A stretch of 36,568 nucleotides of DNA from Alkalibacterium sp. AK22 (GTDB lineage Bacteria; Bacillota; Bacilli; Lactobacillales; Carnobacteriaceae_A): contig NZ_JANL01000028.1 of assembly GCF_000585255.1 (NCBI RefSeq), positions 1 to 36,568 of the forward strand. The letters run 5' to 3'. Each line of letters begins with the position of its first letter. Position 1 is the stretch's first letter. Made by a program: the position numbers and the translations under genes. The notes beneath the pieces were generated by a model. The model saw nothing but the letters and a program-made list of their open reading frames with translations. It did not search any database and was not told the DNA's origin. Shown in pieces: positions 9,096 to 17,198 of this stretch.

Positions 9096-10436
9096 TTAAT
9101 TATATAAAGAAGGCAGATCGCTTGCGATTGAAGGGTAGGCAAAGATGTGGCGAGAAAGCTCTGCCGTAGATACTTGCCGGCTGATCAGCAGGGTAAGGTC
9201 GTTGATCAGCTGGTCCGCTTCTTGATTCAGACAGGCTGCACCGACAAGGTAGCCGGATTGGGCATCGGTCACCAGGGTGACTTTGGAGACCGGTTCATTT
9301 ATCCGGCTGTAACTGAACCAAGACCCGGCATCAACTGTTGAAACGCTGTAGTGATCAGGAGACTGTTCGGCTTCAGCTCTGGTTACGCCAACCTGAGCCA
9401 GCTTGGGAGAGCTGAAGACAATCGTTGGAACAGGAGGATAAGTGATCGCTTCATCCGTCTGGCCGGTCAGAAAGTCCAGGAGGTAGCTGGCTTCAAAACC
9501 TGCGACAGGTGTCAGCTTAGGTATGGTTTTGGACACGACGTCGCCCAAGGCGAAGACAGACGGGTTGCTGGTCTGCATGTAGGCGTTGACCAGGACCCCT
9601 TTTTTATCGAAGTCGATACCTGCTGCGGCCAAGTTCAGTGCATCAGTATTGGGCTTGCGCCCGGTAGCCCCAAAGACCAGATCAGTCTGCAGTTCAAAGT
9701 CAGCGCCTGCTTTCAATAAATAGCCCTGATCGATTTGTCTGATTTCTTGTAAAGCCGTATTTAAATGAAACTGAACTCCCTTGCCTTTTAGCTGGTTCAT
9801 CAGTTCCTCAACCAGCTCGGAATCATAAGCTTTGAGCGGTTTGTCGTTGTGCTGGATCACATGGACTTTGGCGCCGGCAGTGCTGGCTATGGCAGCAAGC
9901 TCAAACGTAATGTACCCTCCGCCTACAAAAGTTACGGATTCCGGCAGGTCAGGAAGAGAGAGAAAGTCGTCACTTGTTTTAAAGTGTTCTTTTCCTAAGA
10001 TATCAATCAACAAAGGAGAAGCCCCGCTGGCAATGACCAGCTGCCGGCCGGACAGTCGGTCAGCCCCGACCTCTATAGTGGTGGCGTCTATGAAGTGAGC
10101 GCTACCGGTAAAGGTCTGAACCCCTGCATCCTCTAGACCTTGTCTGCTTTGATCAGAGACAGGGTCGGTGAACGTCTGCTTGAATGCCATCAGTTCAGAC
10201 CAGTTGATCCTTGCTTCGGCTTCTAAGCCTTTTCCCTTCAGCTGCTTTACCTTGTCCATGGCTTCCACAGCGGCATGCAGGACTTTTTTTGGATCGCAGC
10301 CGCGGTTGGGACATGTCCCTCCCCACAAGTCTTCCTCAATAACGGCAACGGACTTGCCTTTGGAAGCAAAGCCCGAGGCCAGACTCTTGCCTGCGACACC
10401 ACTTCCAATGATAATCAGATCAAATATACTCGTCAT
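9096..10436 (-). CDS. Pyridine nucleotide-disulfide oxidoreductase (glutathione reductase/lipoamide dehydrogenase-like)
   Basis: FAD- and NAD(P)H-dependent flavoprotein. The FAD Rossmann motif IIIGSGVAGKSLA is at the N-terminus, followed by the redox pair in GGTCPNRGC (C-x4-C). An NAD(P) motif VGGGYITFELAAIA lies near residue 175, the second FAD motif FALGDV near 300, and a C-terminal dimerisation domain follows. The C-terminal end reads HIFAYPSIASDLPSL, where glutathione reductase and lipoamide dehydrogenase have HxHPTxxE. The usual catalytic His-Glu pair is therefore not recognisable, and the substrate may not be a normal disulfide. I chose the second ATG (10436): AAAGGA lies 8 bases before it but touches the first ATG (10445). 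The protein has 446 residues. No pyruvate dehydrogenase genes are nearby, so a lipoamide role is not supported. Confidence 0.85.
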   Translation of the reverse strand: MTSIFDLIIIGSGVAGKSLASGFASKGKSVAVIEEDLWGGTCPNRGCDPKKVLHAAVEAMDKVKQLKGKGLEAEARINWSELMAFKQTFTDPVSDQSRQGLEDAGVQTFTGSAHFIDATTIEVGADRLSGRQLVIASGASPLLIDILGKEHFKTSDDFLSLPDLPESVTFVGGGYITFELAAIASTAGAKVHVIQHNDKPLKAYDSELVEELMNQLKGKGVQFHLNTALQEIRQIDQGYLLKAGADFELQTDLVFGATGRKPNTDALNLAAAGIDFDKKGVLVNAYMQTSNPSVFALGDVVSKTIPKLTPVAGFEASYLLDFLTGQTDEAITYPPVPTIVFSSPKLAQVGVTRAEAEQSPDHYSVSTVDAGSWFSYSRINEPVSKVTLVTDAQSGYLVGAACLNQEADQLINDLTLLISRQVSTAELSRHIFAYPSIASDLPSLYN

Positions 10437-10673
10437 TTTATTCATCCTTTCCGTTCAGCGTGTAGATTACCTGATTTAAATAAGCTGCACTTTATTGCTC
10501 ATGTGTATCCTAGCATGCCAGCTGATAGAGGTGTGAGCACTTTGCCTTGAAAAAGAAACTGATTTTTAGGAAGCAAATATGGTAGGATAGGTTAAAATCA
10601 AATAGGGCAAAAGAGATAGGCCAGTTGAGATAAACGAGTGTGCGGCTGACACGGCTATAAAGGAGAGGACAGG

Positions 10674-11147
10674 ATGGTTCACATCAGGGCAATAGAAGAA
10701 AAAGATAATGACACAATCGGACGGATCGTGCAAGAGTCTTTAGAAGAAGCGGGTCTGGCTGTTTTGGGAACGGCTTATTTTGACCCGCATCTGTTTTCCC
10801 TTTCCCAGTATTACTGTCAGCCAGACCGGCAGTACTGGGTGATGGAAAAAGATGGAGAAGTGATCGGCGGGATAGGGGTCGGTCCTTTTAATGTAAAAGA
10901 AAAAATCGGAGAAATACAGAAGCTCTATGTTACTCAAAACGAAAGAGGGCAAGGGCTGGCCCACCGGCTGATGAGGCAGGCCCTGAATTATGCTGAAAAG
11001 CATTATAGCCGGCTCTATATCGAGACCTTTGCCTCCCTGTCCGCGGCGAATGCGCTCTACAGGACATATGGCTTTGAAAAGCTAGACGCTCCTCTTGAAG
11101 GGACAGAGCACAGTGCCTGCGACACCTGGTTGATTCGTGAGCTGTGA
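10674..11147 (+). CDS. GNAT family N-acetyltransferase
   Basis: 157-residue acetyl-CoA-dependent acyltransferase of the GNAT fold. The acetyl-CoA pyrophosphate loop is visible as LYVTQNERGQGLAHRLM (R/Q-x-x-G-x-G/A). The preceding strand GEVIGGIGVGPF and the C-terminal motif B region (AANALYRTYGFEKLDAP) follow the normal order. The start is ATG, preceded by AAAGGAGAGGACAGG. The acceptor substrate cannot be read from the sequence. It is transcribed divergently from the oxidoreductase gene and lies 139 bases upstream of the M24-like gene on the same strand, so co-transcription with that gene is possible. Confidence 0.88.
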   Translation: MVHIRAIEEKDNDTIGRIVQESLEEAGLAVLGTAYFDPHLFSLSQYYCQPDRQYWVMEKDGEVIGGIGVGPFNVKEKIGEIQKLYVTQNERGQGLAHRLMRQALNYAEKHYSRLYIETFASLSAANALYRTYGFEKLDAPLEGTEHSACDTWLIREL

Positions 11148-11286
11148 CGGATTGACTTAATAGGTGTGGGCTTTATACAACTGATTCAAAATAAACAGAA
11201 GAGCAGAGTAGCACGTCTGAAATGGAAGAGGTGACCCGGCGAACGGCTTATCTGAGGAGTCTTCAGGACCGGGCAGGGAGGAGAGA

Positions 11287-12663
11287 GTGCAAGTGGGAGT
11301 CAGAATCAAGCAAGTCAGACCGCCGGTGAAAGAGCAGCCGGATAAAAAAATCATGCTCACAGACGAGACGATGGCAGAGCGCCGGAAAAAAGTGCTGGAG
11401 CGAATGAAAGCCCAGGGGCTATCGTCTTTAATAATCTATGCAGACAAGGAGCATGGCAGCAATTTTGAATACTTGACGGGTTTTATTCCCCGTTTTGAGG
11501 AGGCCCTGCTGATTGTGAACAGCAGCGGCCAGGCGACACTGATTCTGGGCAATGAGAACTTTAATAAGGCCCAATATTCCAGGATCTTGGCGGAAGGCAT
11601 TAAATGTCCGCTCTTCTCCCTGCCCAATCAGCCGATGAGAGGAGAATCGGATCTGAAGCAGGCTCTGCAGACAGCGGCTATCGATACTTCACAATCGGTT
11701 GGTGTGGCGGGCTGGAAACTCATCCCTGAAGGCGATAAAGTCTTTGATCTGCCCCATTTCATTCTAGACCAGCTAAAAAGCGCAGTGGGAGCGGACCGGT
11801 TGGTCAATGCGACGGGACTGTTTATCGGACCGGAAGAGGGCGTTCGGATCAAGAACAATGCCAATGAGATTGCACACTATGCCTTCGGAGCCGCCCTTGC
11901 TTCAGATGGGGTGCTGGAGGCGATGGATGCTTTACGTCCGGGGGTCAGGGAGTTTGAGATTGGGGGCTGCTTGAACCAGAAAGGCCAGTACGCCACTATC
12001 GTTACCATCGGAGCTTTCGGCGAGCGCTTTATACAGGCCAATCTGTATCCTACTGAAAGACAGCTGACGGAAGGGGACAAGGTAGCTTTAACCGTCGCCT
12101 ACAAAGGTGGCCTGTCCAGCCGCTCCGGCTATGCCGTAGCAAGCAAAGAAGCACTGGAAAAAGTAGATCCCGGCTACTTAGAGGATGTGGTGCTCCCTTA
12201 TTTTGAAGCTTATGTTTACTGGCTGACTCATCTCAAGATTGGTGTAAAGGGCAGTGACTTTTATGTGGCCTTTGATTCATTTTATCCCAGACAAACATAC
12301 GGCTGGGAGCTCTGCCCGGGTCATCTAACGGCGGATGAGGAGTGGCTGTCGTCTCCTTTTTACGAGGGGTCTGATGCTCGGGTGCAGTCGGGCATGATTT
12401 TTCAGGTCGACTTTATTCCGAAACAGGCCGGACATCAGGGTGTATCAGCTGAAAGTACGGTCGCGGTAGCGGATGACACCCTCAGGGAAGCCATCCGTCA
12501 GCTCTATCCTGATCTTTGGAAGCGAATTTTAGACAGGCGGGCTTACATCAAGGAAGTTCTGTGTATCGACCTGCCCAAAGAACTGCTTCCACTGGCGGGA
12601 ACGCTGGCTTACTACCGTCCTTATTTGCTGGACAGCCACTATGCTCTGACCTGGTCAGACTGA
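11287..12663 (+). CDS. M24 (aminopeptidase P/creatinase fold) protein, probably inactive as a metallopeptidase
   Basis: 458 residues laid out like an Xaa-Pro aminopeptidase. An N-terminal creatinase-like domain (about 25-170, with ERMKAQGLSSLIIYAD and YLTGFIPRFEEALLIV) is followed by a pita-bread-like domain (about 190-430). Active M24 enzymes bind two metals through Asp, Asp, His, Glu and Glu. Here the His (PGHL) and the last Glu (SAEST) can be aligned, and the fourth position is Asp (FQVDFIP). The two Asp ligands expected in the region VALTVAYKGGLSSRSGYAV are absent. I infer a non-peptidase or pseudoenzyme. The start is GTG: GGGAGGAG lies just upstream, and a second GTG at 11293 is almost as well placed. 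The first ATG (11353) has no ribosome-binding site. A terminator follows. Confidence 0.75.
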   Translation: MQVGVRIKQVRPPVKEQPDKKIMLTDETMAERRKKVLERMKAQGLSSLIIYADKEHGSNFEYLTGFIPRFEEALLIVNSSGQATLILGNENFNKAQYSRILAEGIKCPLFSLPNQPMRGESDLKQALQTAAIDTSQSVGVAGWKLIPEGDKVFDLPHFILDQLKSAVGADRLVNATGLFIGPEEGVRIKNNANEIAHYAFGAALASDGVLEAMDALRPGVREFEIGGCLNQKGQYATIVTIGAFGERFIQANLYPTERQLTEGDKVALTVAYKGGLSSRSGYAVASKEALEKVDPGYLEDVVLPYFEAYVYWLTHLKIGVKGSDFYVAFDSFYPRQTYGWELCPGHLTADEEWLSSPFYEGSDARVQSGMIFQVDFIPKQAGHQGVSAESTVAVADDTLREAIRQLYPDLWKRILDRRAYIKEVLCIDLPKELLPLAGTLAYYRPYLLDSHYALTWSD

Positions 12664-12699
12664 AGACCATTCTGATGTTTCAGCTCATGCAATCGAGGA

Positions 12700-12726
12700 G
12701 GTCCTGCCTGAACAGCAGGGCCTTTT
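12700..12726 (+). terminator. Terminator after the M24-like gene
   Basis: GGTCCTGC (12700-12707), loop CTGAACA, GCAGGGCC (12715-12722, one G-U pair), then TTTTC. It lies 37 bases past the stop codon. Confidence 0.8.
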
Positions 12727-12745
12727 CTGTGCATCATTTACTAGA

Positions 12746-12757
12746 ATAACCGGTTAT
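12746..12757. promoter_or_regulatory. Perfect 12-bp palindrome ATAACCGGTTAT
   Basis: A perfect palindrome with a central CCGG, in the spacer ahead of the decayed gene. It shares the core ACCGGT with the candidate operator at 26802-26815. It may be an operator for a LacI-type or other dimeric regulator, but there is no direct evidence. Confidence 0.3.
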
Positions 12758-12880
12758 GATGTGAAGAAAGTATGAAAAAAACGGAAAATGAGAAGAAAAT
12801 TATAAAATACCTTTTATTCTGATATACGTGTGATAGACTTATGAGAATAGCGCAGGCTATACATAAAAAGGACCGGTTAA

Positions 12881-13283
12881 ATGAACAAACAGGTAATCAA
12901 GGAAACGCTGAGGTAGATGTGGCGGAACATGAAAAACCGGCTGATCATGGTGCTGGTGCTAGGAGCGGGACTGATGTACAGCCAGCTTTTGCTGCCGAAT
13001 GTTCAGGGCATAGATGAAGGGGATGTTACTGCTGCTTTTCAATCAGTGACGGAGTGACCAAAAACCGCCAGCTGGCCATACAGAAGATCGGCGTCTCAAA
13101 AAACTCGTTTCTGTATCTGAGCGTCTAACCCGTTCGGTCCTTGAACTGGAAGAAGGCGATACCCTGTACCTGCCAATGGTGACCGAGCTGCAGCTTAAAA
13201 AAAATAAAAGAGGTGCCTTATGTTTGAAGTATGGATCGAAATGGAACGCTTTTATACCTTTACCTTGCCGCTTCTTGCTTTAA
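12881..13283 (+). pseudogene. Decayed gene remnant (stops and frameshifts), function unknown
   Basis: Coding-like sequence is spread over three frames. From ATG 12881 it reads MNKQVIKETLR, hits a TAG (12914-12916), then continues in frame with a membrane-helix-like stretch (NRLIMVLVLGAGLMYSQLLL) to a TGA (13055-13057). A second frame at 13054-13131 reads VTKNRQLAIQKIGVS. A third frame reads RSVLELEEGDTLYLPMVTEL and runs to TAA 13281-13283, overlapping the next gene. The simplest reading is one membrane-anchored protein broken by a nonsense mutation and at least two frameshifts. I do not recognise the family. Sequencing error is an alternative, but several independent lesions would be needed. 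Confidence 0.55.
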
Positions 13284-13912
13284 TTTTTCTGTTTCTGCTG
13301 CTTGTGTATATATTTGTCTATTCATATACAGAAAGAGGTCAGCTGTTCAGGAAATGGGCCACAGGTATCTTTTTGACTTTCCTGATCGCTTCAGCCAGCT
13401 ACCTTGTGTCTGGACATATAGGCAACTCCCACTGGCTCCATCAGAACAACTACATCACCCCGGGCATCCGTTCACACACCTATATACTGGGCATGCAGTC
13501 AGATGAAGATCCTGAACTGGTCCGCTATTTCGGCCAGTCCGGTACGCTGTCCGAGCGCCTGAGTGCTCTGGACATGTACCAAGCAGAAGAAGTGAGCGAA
13601 TCCTTTCCCTACACCTACATCGGCACACGGGAACGGACCCACTACTTCGCTTTCGGGGAGGATGAGCGCTTTGCCTTCCGCATTCGGGGAGAGGTCACGT
13701 GGCATGCACCAGAATCAGTCATCAGAGGACGGCGCTATCAGCTGACCGACGAACGCTTCACCTCAATCGGTTTTGTACAGTCTGACCGGATCACCTTTGA
13801 GTCCCTCTCACTAGCTGAAGCCGAACAGGAGCCGGATGATCTATCTGCCTATCAAATGATAGAAGTCCAGAATGTCTACGGCAGCTGGATATTCAGTGAT
13901 CAGCGCAACTAA
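13220..13912 (+). CDS. Orphan membrane-anchored protein of unknown function
   Basis: 230 residues, ATG start with AGAGGTG 6-7 bases upstream. Two hydrophobic helices (about 13-36 and 46-66) are followed by a soluble domain of about 160 residues, probably outside the cell. It includes GIRSHTYILGMQSDEDPELVR and EDERFAFRIRGEV segments. I recognise no domain and no catalytic motif. Its start lies inside the end of the decayed reading frame upstream, so it was probably the second gene of a translationally coupled pair. Whether it is still expressed is unclear, since only the decayed gene's promoter region lies upstream. The frame is clean and its composition matches the neighbouring genes. Confidence 0.6.
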   Translation: MFEVWIEMERFYTFTLPLLALIFLFLLLVYIFVYSYTERGQLFRKWATGIFLTFLIASASYLVSGHIGNSHWLHQNNYITPGIRSHTYILGMQSDEDPELVRYFGQSGTLSERLSALDMYQAEEVSESFPYTYIGTRERTHYFAFGEDERFAFRIRGEVTWHAPESVIRGRRYQLTDERFTSIGFVQSDRITFESLSLAEAEQEPDDLSAYQMIEVQNVYGSWIFSDQRN

Positions 13913-13971
13913 CCGTCAGCACCAGAGTATGGGCTGGGGGGAAATGAGGTCCATTTTTAACACAAACGCAA

Positions 13972-14000
13972 TTGTTTTTCTGGCAGTGTCCTAGTAAAAT
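13972..14000 (+). promoter_or_regulatory. Sigma-A-type promoter of the small membrane-protein gene
   Basis: TTGTTT (13972-13977), a 17-base spacer, then TAAAAT (13995-14000). It lies 34 bases before the ATG at 14034. Confidence 0.65.
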
Positions 14001-14033
14001 AAAGAAAGCACGTTATCAAAAGGAGACTTCAAC

Positions 14034-14363
14034 ATGGAACTCGAACTTTTTACGCAGTTTAGACTAGTATTCGGCATCATTCTTGCCATCTTGCTTGTCT
14101 TTCTGCTTTTATCGCTTATCCCTAAAGGCCAAAACGCCATCGTGACTTTCTTTTCGGTCTTGTCCATCTCGCTTTCCCATGCTGTGATTGCCACGGTCCT
14201 GCTCGTCGTTGAAAATACCTTCTTGGAAGATTTAACCCTCAGTGGAGATTCGGTTACTCTTTATATGTATCTGGGCATCTTGGCCCTGGCCCTCCTGAAT
14301 CCGATCATCTACAAGCTGAGAAATAAGCCGTCTAAAAAAAGAGGATCCTACTCTTTCAGGTGA
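14034..14363 (+). CDS. Small three-helix membrane protein of unknown function
   Basis: 109 residues, ATG start with AAAGGAG about 10 bases upstream and a good promoter just before that. Hydrophobic segments lie at about 10-31, 35-59 and 74-96, followed by a short basic tail (KLRNKPSKKRGSYSFR) that would stay in the cytoplasm. The topology therefore looks like N-outside, C-inside, with little room for soluble domains. I recognise no family. Its own promoter and terminator make it a self-contained unit, and the next gene (protease) converges on it. Confidence 0.7.
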   Translation: MELELFTQFRLVFGIILAILLVFLLLSLIPKGQNAIVTFFSVLSISLSHAVIATVLLVVENTFLEDLTLSGDSVTLYMYLGILALALLNPIIYKLRNKPSKKRGSYSFR

Positions 14364-14378
14364 AAAACTAACACACCC

Positions 14379-14427
14379 GGACTTCCGCCGATTCACAGCG
14401 CTGAATCAGCAGAGAAGTCCTTTTTTT
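14379..14427 (+). terminator. Terminator of the small membrane-protein gene
   Basis: GGACTTC (14379-14385) pairs with GAAGTCC (14414-14420), with an inner stem GATTCA/TGAATC, followed by seven T residues (14421-14427). Confidence 0.85.
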
Positions 14428-14482
14428 GCCTCTGCTGCACATCTAAGAAAGCAAAGCGGTCTAGTCAGACACGTGTGAGCAC

Positions 14483-14565
14483 AAAAAAGCCCCAGACAGA
14501 TTCCTATTCTCCAATGTTAGCCTATAGCTGTAACGTTGGAAGGCAATCTGACTGAGGTTTTTTAT
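14483..14565. terminator. Bidirectional terminator between converging genes
   Basis: A long imperfect hairpin: CCCCAGACAGATT (14489-14501) pairs with AATCTGACTGAGG (14545-14557), with an inner stem CCAATGTTA/TAACGTTGG. It is flanked by AAAAAA on the left and TTTTTT on the right, so it can serve the minus-strand protease gene and also back up the plus-strand terminator. Confidence 0.75.
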
Positions 14566-14622
14566 TTATAGCTGTCAAGAGGCGAAAAGCCTCTTCTACT
14601 GGCATGTAGTTGCTTGCCTGTT

Positions 14623-16914
14623 TCAGGATTTAGGCTTGCCGCCGAAGAAGTAGAAGCCGCCACCGACAGAGGCTAGGATCACTGCACCACCGGCCAAGAC
14701 GAAAGGTAATTCACCGGAATCACCCTCAAAGGAAGACTCATTCACGTCAGGATCGCCGGCTTCAACCGATTCAACCGGTTCGGCAGGGTCATCACTCTCT
14801 TCGGTATTCTCTGGTTCAGGTTCATCAGAGGCAGCGCCGCTAAGAATAGCGGCAGACAGGTCTTCGGCATTGAAAACAGCCAAGGTTTCAACTGAAGTCA
14901 GGCGGCCACCGACGCCGCCATTAGAATAGTCATCTCCAGCCAGAGTCCATTCTTCTTGCTGCTCATCCCAGCTGTACAGGTATTCATTGTTCAGTTCCGG
15001 CTGGTCAGTAAAGAAGCGGTAGGTCATCTCGTCAGGGAAGACAGTGGTCATCTGACCTTCTTGCTCTATATAAAAATCGATAACTGCGCTCTGAGCTGTT
15101 TCCGTATACTCCAGCTCTTCCTCTGTTGTTTCAAAAGCGAGTAAGGCATTGCCGGCTTGCAGATTGGCAGCAGGGATGACCCATTCCATGTCGATACGGG
15201 CAATCAGCAGGGAGATGTTCCGCTCTCTGAGCATCGCTGTCTGTTCACTGCTCAGGCTGACACGCTGAAGGTGGGCAAGGGAAGAATCAAAGGAAATTGC
15301 AAGGACACCATTGTCGGCGACTCCGGCAATATCATCATCATCAATCGTAGCAATCCCGTTAGAATCTGTTGGTCTGATCCACACCGTACTCTGCAGCAGT
15401 TCGTCTTCGGAAGGCTCTTCCTCATCACTGTCGGCGCTGTCGTTATGCTCTGTTTCTGTGTGAGTTCCGTCTTCTTCGTTGGTGTCGAAAGTGTCCGTCT
15501 CATCTTCTTGCTCGTTTGAACGAGCGGTATCGTCCGCATCGCCTGTCTGGGTGTCGCTGTTTGGCTCGTCAGCGGGGTCGGAATCATCCTCTTCTGCTGT
15601 TTCGTCTTCTTCAGTATTCGACTCGCCCAAGTCATCTGATGCATCTTCCGTATCCGTCTCTTCCTCGTCTGGCTCGTTGTCCGAAGAGGATTCTTCTTCT
15701 TCAGCCGGGGCTTCCAATTCCTCTTCCAAATAGTGGACCAGCCCGTAGCCATAGAGGGGGTCACGGCCTTCTTCTCCTAAGTCTCTGGCTTTTTGCGTCA
15801 TACGGGAACGGATCTGGCTGGCCGACTCGTTCGGGTACTTTTGCATAAGCAAAGCGGCTACTCCTGCTACATGAGGTGTTGCCTGAGAAGTGCCGGACAT
15901 GGTTGAAAAGCCGTCCGGACTGTTGCCTAATCCTAAAATCTGACGTCCTGGTGCTGCCAGTTCATTTTCGCTGGCGATCACAGAATCGTGGACCCGATAT
16001 CTATCCTGATCCAGACTGGAAACGGCAATGACTTCTTCGTAGGCTGCAGGATAATCGGCAGGTTTATAGTCGCTGCCATCCGGAATGTTTCCGCTGGCGG
16101 CCACGACCATGATGCCACGCCGATGCGCTTCACGGATGACTTCACGAATCTCGACGCTGGGTTCCGGATAGCCGGAACTGATGGAAATAATATCCATCCC
16201 TTCTTCAATCGCCCACTCGATTCCTTTAATCAGGCTGCTGGCACGTGTCCGGTTCCCGTCTTCTGCATGATAGATTTTAACACCGTACAAGTCTGTACCG
16301 GGAGCGATACCTTGAGCTCGAGTATGCTGGCTGGCACCGATGATACCGGCCACATGTGTTCCGTGTCCATCGTGATCGTTGGTCCAGTCGTCGGCTCCGC
16401 GGCTGTAGGACTCGTCAAAGATACTGTGTCCACCTGCATAACTGATGTCCGCGTGGTCATAAAAACCAGTATCTAAAACAGCGACTCGGACGTTTTCACC
16501 GGTCACACCTTCATCCCAGGCATCGAAGGCGCCGACCATTTCCTGATTCCAGTTTTCAGATGCCGACGTTTGGCTCCGGCCGGTTTCCAGTGTCGTCATC
16601 TCATGGTCAAAAGTGATGCGGCTGACGTTTTCCTGCAGGCTGATATCTTTTACGCTAGAAGTCGGTACGGACATCAGCTGTACAGGAAGTAGAGACAAAG
16701 TCTCTATATTCTTAAAAGCCGGATCCAGTTCCTCTTCAGCCGGGACTTCATTTTTATAGCGGACCATGATATCGATATATTCTATTGCTTCTTCAGATTC
16801 ATTTTCAGTTTTTTCGTCTTCTACAGCCAAAGCAGCTGCGGCAGGCAAGGCCAAGCTTAAGGTCAGCACAGTCAGACAAATGATGTTCAGCTTTACAAAC
16901 CATTTTTTATTCAC
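14623..16914 (-). CDS. Secreted, membrane-anchored subtilisin-like serine protease (S8)
   Basis: 763 residues. A signal peptide (1-30, ending ALPAAAALA) is followed by a short propeptide-like region (about 45-105). The catalytic domain (about 120-400) has Asp148 (VAVLDTG), His184 (DGHGTHVAG), oxyanion Asn276 (AASGN) and Ser343 (GTSQATPHVAG). An extremely acidic Glu/Asp/Ser/Thr linker covers about 400-515. Next comes a beta-rich domain (about 515-710) with YSWDEQQEEWTLAGDD followed by SVETLAVFN, similar to modules near the C-termini of other surface proteins. A C-terminal hydrophobic helix (about 735-757) with a short basic tail ends the protein. There is no LPxTG motif, so anchoring is probably by the helix. 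The start is GTG, with AAAGGAG upstream. The likely role is degradation of extracellular protein or maturation of surface proteins. The linker fits a salt-adapted secretome. Confidence 0.93.
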   Translation of the reverse strand: MNKKWFVKLNIICLTVLTLSLALPAAAALAVEDEKTENESEEAIEYIDIMVRYKNEVPAEEELDPAFKNIETLSLLPVQLMSVPTSSVKDISLQENVSRITFDHEMTTLETGRSQTSASENWNQEMVGAFDAWDEGVTGENVRVAVLDTGFYDHADISYAGGHSIFDESYSRGADDWTNDHDGHGTHVAGIIGASQHTRAQGIAPGTDLYGVKIYHAEDGNRTRASSLIKGIEWAIEEGMDIISISSGYPEPSVEIREVIREAHRRGIMVVAASGNIPDGSDYKPADYPAAYEEVIAVSSLDQDRYRVHDSVIASENELAAPGRQILGLGNSPDGFSTMSGTSQATPHVAGVAALLMQKYPNESASQIRSRMTQKARDLGEEGRDPLYGYGLVHYLEEELEAPAEEEESSSDNEPDEEETDTEDASDDLGESNTEEDETAEEDDSDPADEPNSDTQTGDADDTARSNEQEDETDTFDTNEEDGTHTETEHNDSADSDEEEPSEDELLQSTVWIRPTDSNGIATIDDDDIAGVADNGVLAISFDSSLAHLQRVSLSSEQTAMLRERNISLLIARIDMEWVIPAANLQAGNALLAFETTEEELEYTETAQSAVIDFYIEQEGQMTTVFPDEMTYRFFTDQPELNNEYLYSWDEQQEEWTLAGDDYSNGGVGGRLTSVETLAVFNAEDLSAAILSGAASDEPEPENTEESDDPAEPVESVEAGDPDVNESSFEGDSGELPFVLAGGAVILASVGGGFYFFGGKPKS

Positions 16915-17198
16915 AGAATGAAATCTCCTTTTTTTAAACCCAATTCTAAAAGCAGTTTTAAATACGGATCGTTGTGATCAGCAGCAGGCCATTTGAGACT
17001 GGCATGCTAGCTTTTCGAAATAAATTAACATCAATACTCGTATCTTATCACAAGGGTCAGTCGTGTTGAGCCTAATGTGCACCATCAGTAGCAAATTAAT
17101 AAGAGAGTTGTCACATTTTGTTAAAAAAATAGGGAAATGTCAAGTTTAGTGGTAAAATAAAAAAGATGTCAGCTTTAAAGAGAGGTGGAGCTTTAATC
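16915..17198. other. Divergent promoter region
   Basis: About 280 bases between the minus-strand protease and the plus-strand TIGR02679-like gene. It holds AAGGAG for the protease at 16926-16931 (minus strand) and AGAGGTGGAG at 17181-17190 for the plus-strand gene. The AT-rich stretch at 17105-17165 presumably contains the plus-strand promoter (candidate -10 TAAAAT near 17153), but no well-spaced -35 box is obvious. Confidence 0.4.

Noticed and set aside
14730-14763. LPxTG-type sortase signal at the end of the protease
   Set aside because: The C-terminus has ELPFVLAGG but no LPxTG; the helix plus basic tail is better read as a simple membrane anchor.
15479-15733. Serine/valine-rich plus-strand frame opposite the protease linker
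   Set aside because: Antisense reading of GAA/GAC/TCN-rich repeats; no ribosome-binding site.
15252-15764. Minus-strand 170-residue frame inside the protease linker
   Set aside because: It is an out-of-frame reading of the repetitive acidic linker (Lys/Thr/Met-rich), not a gene.
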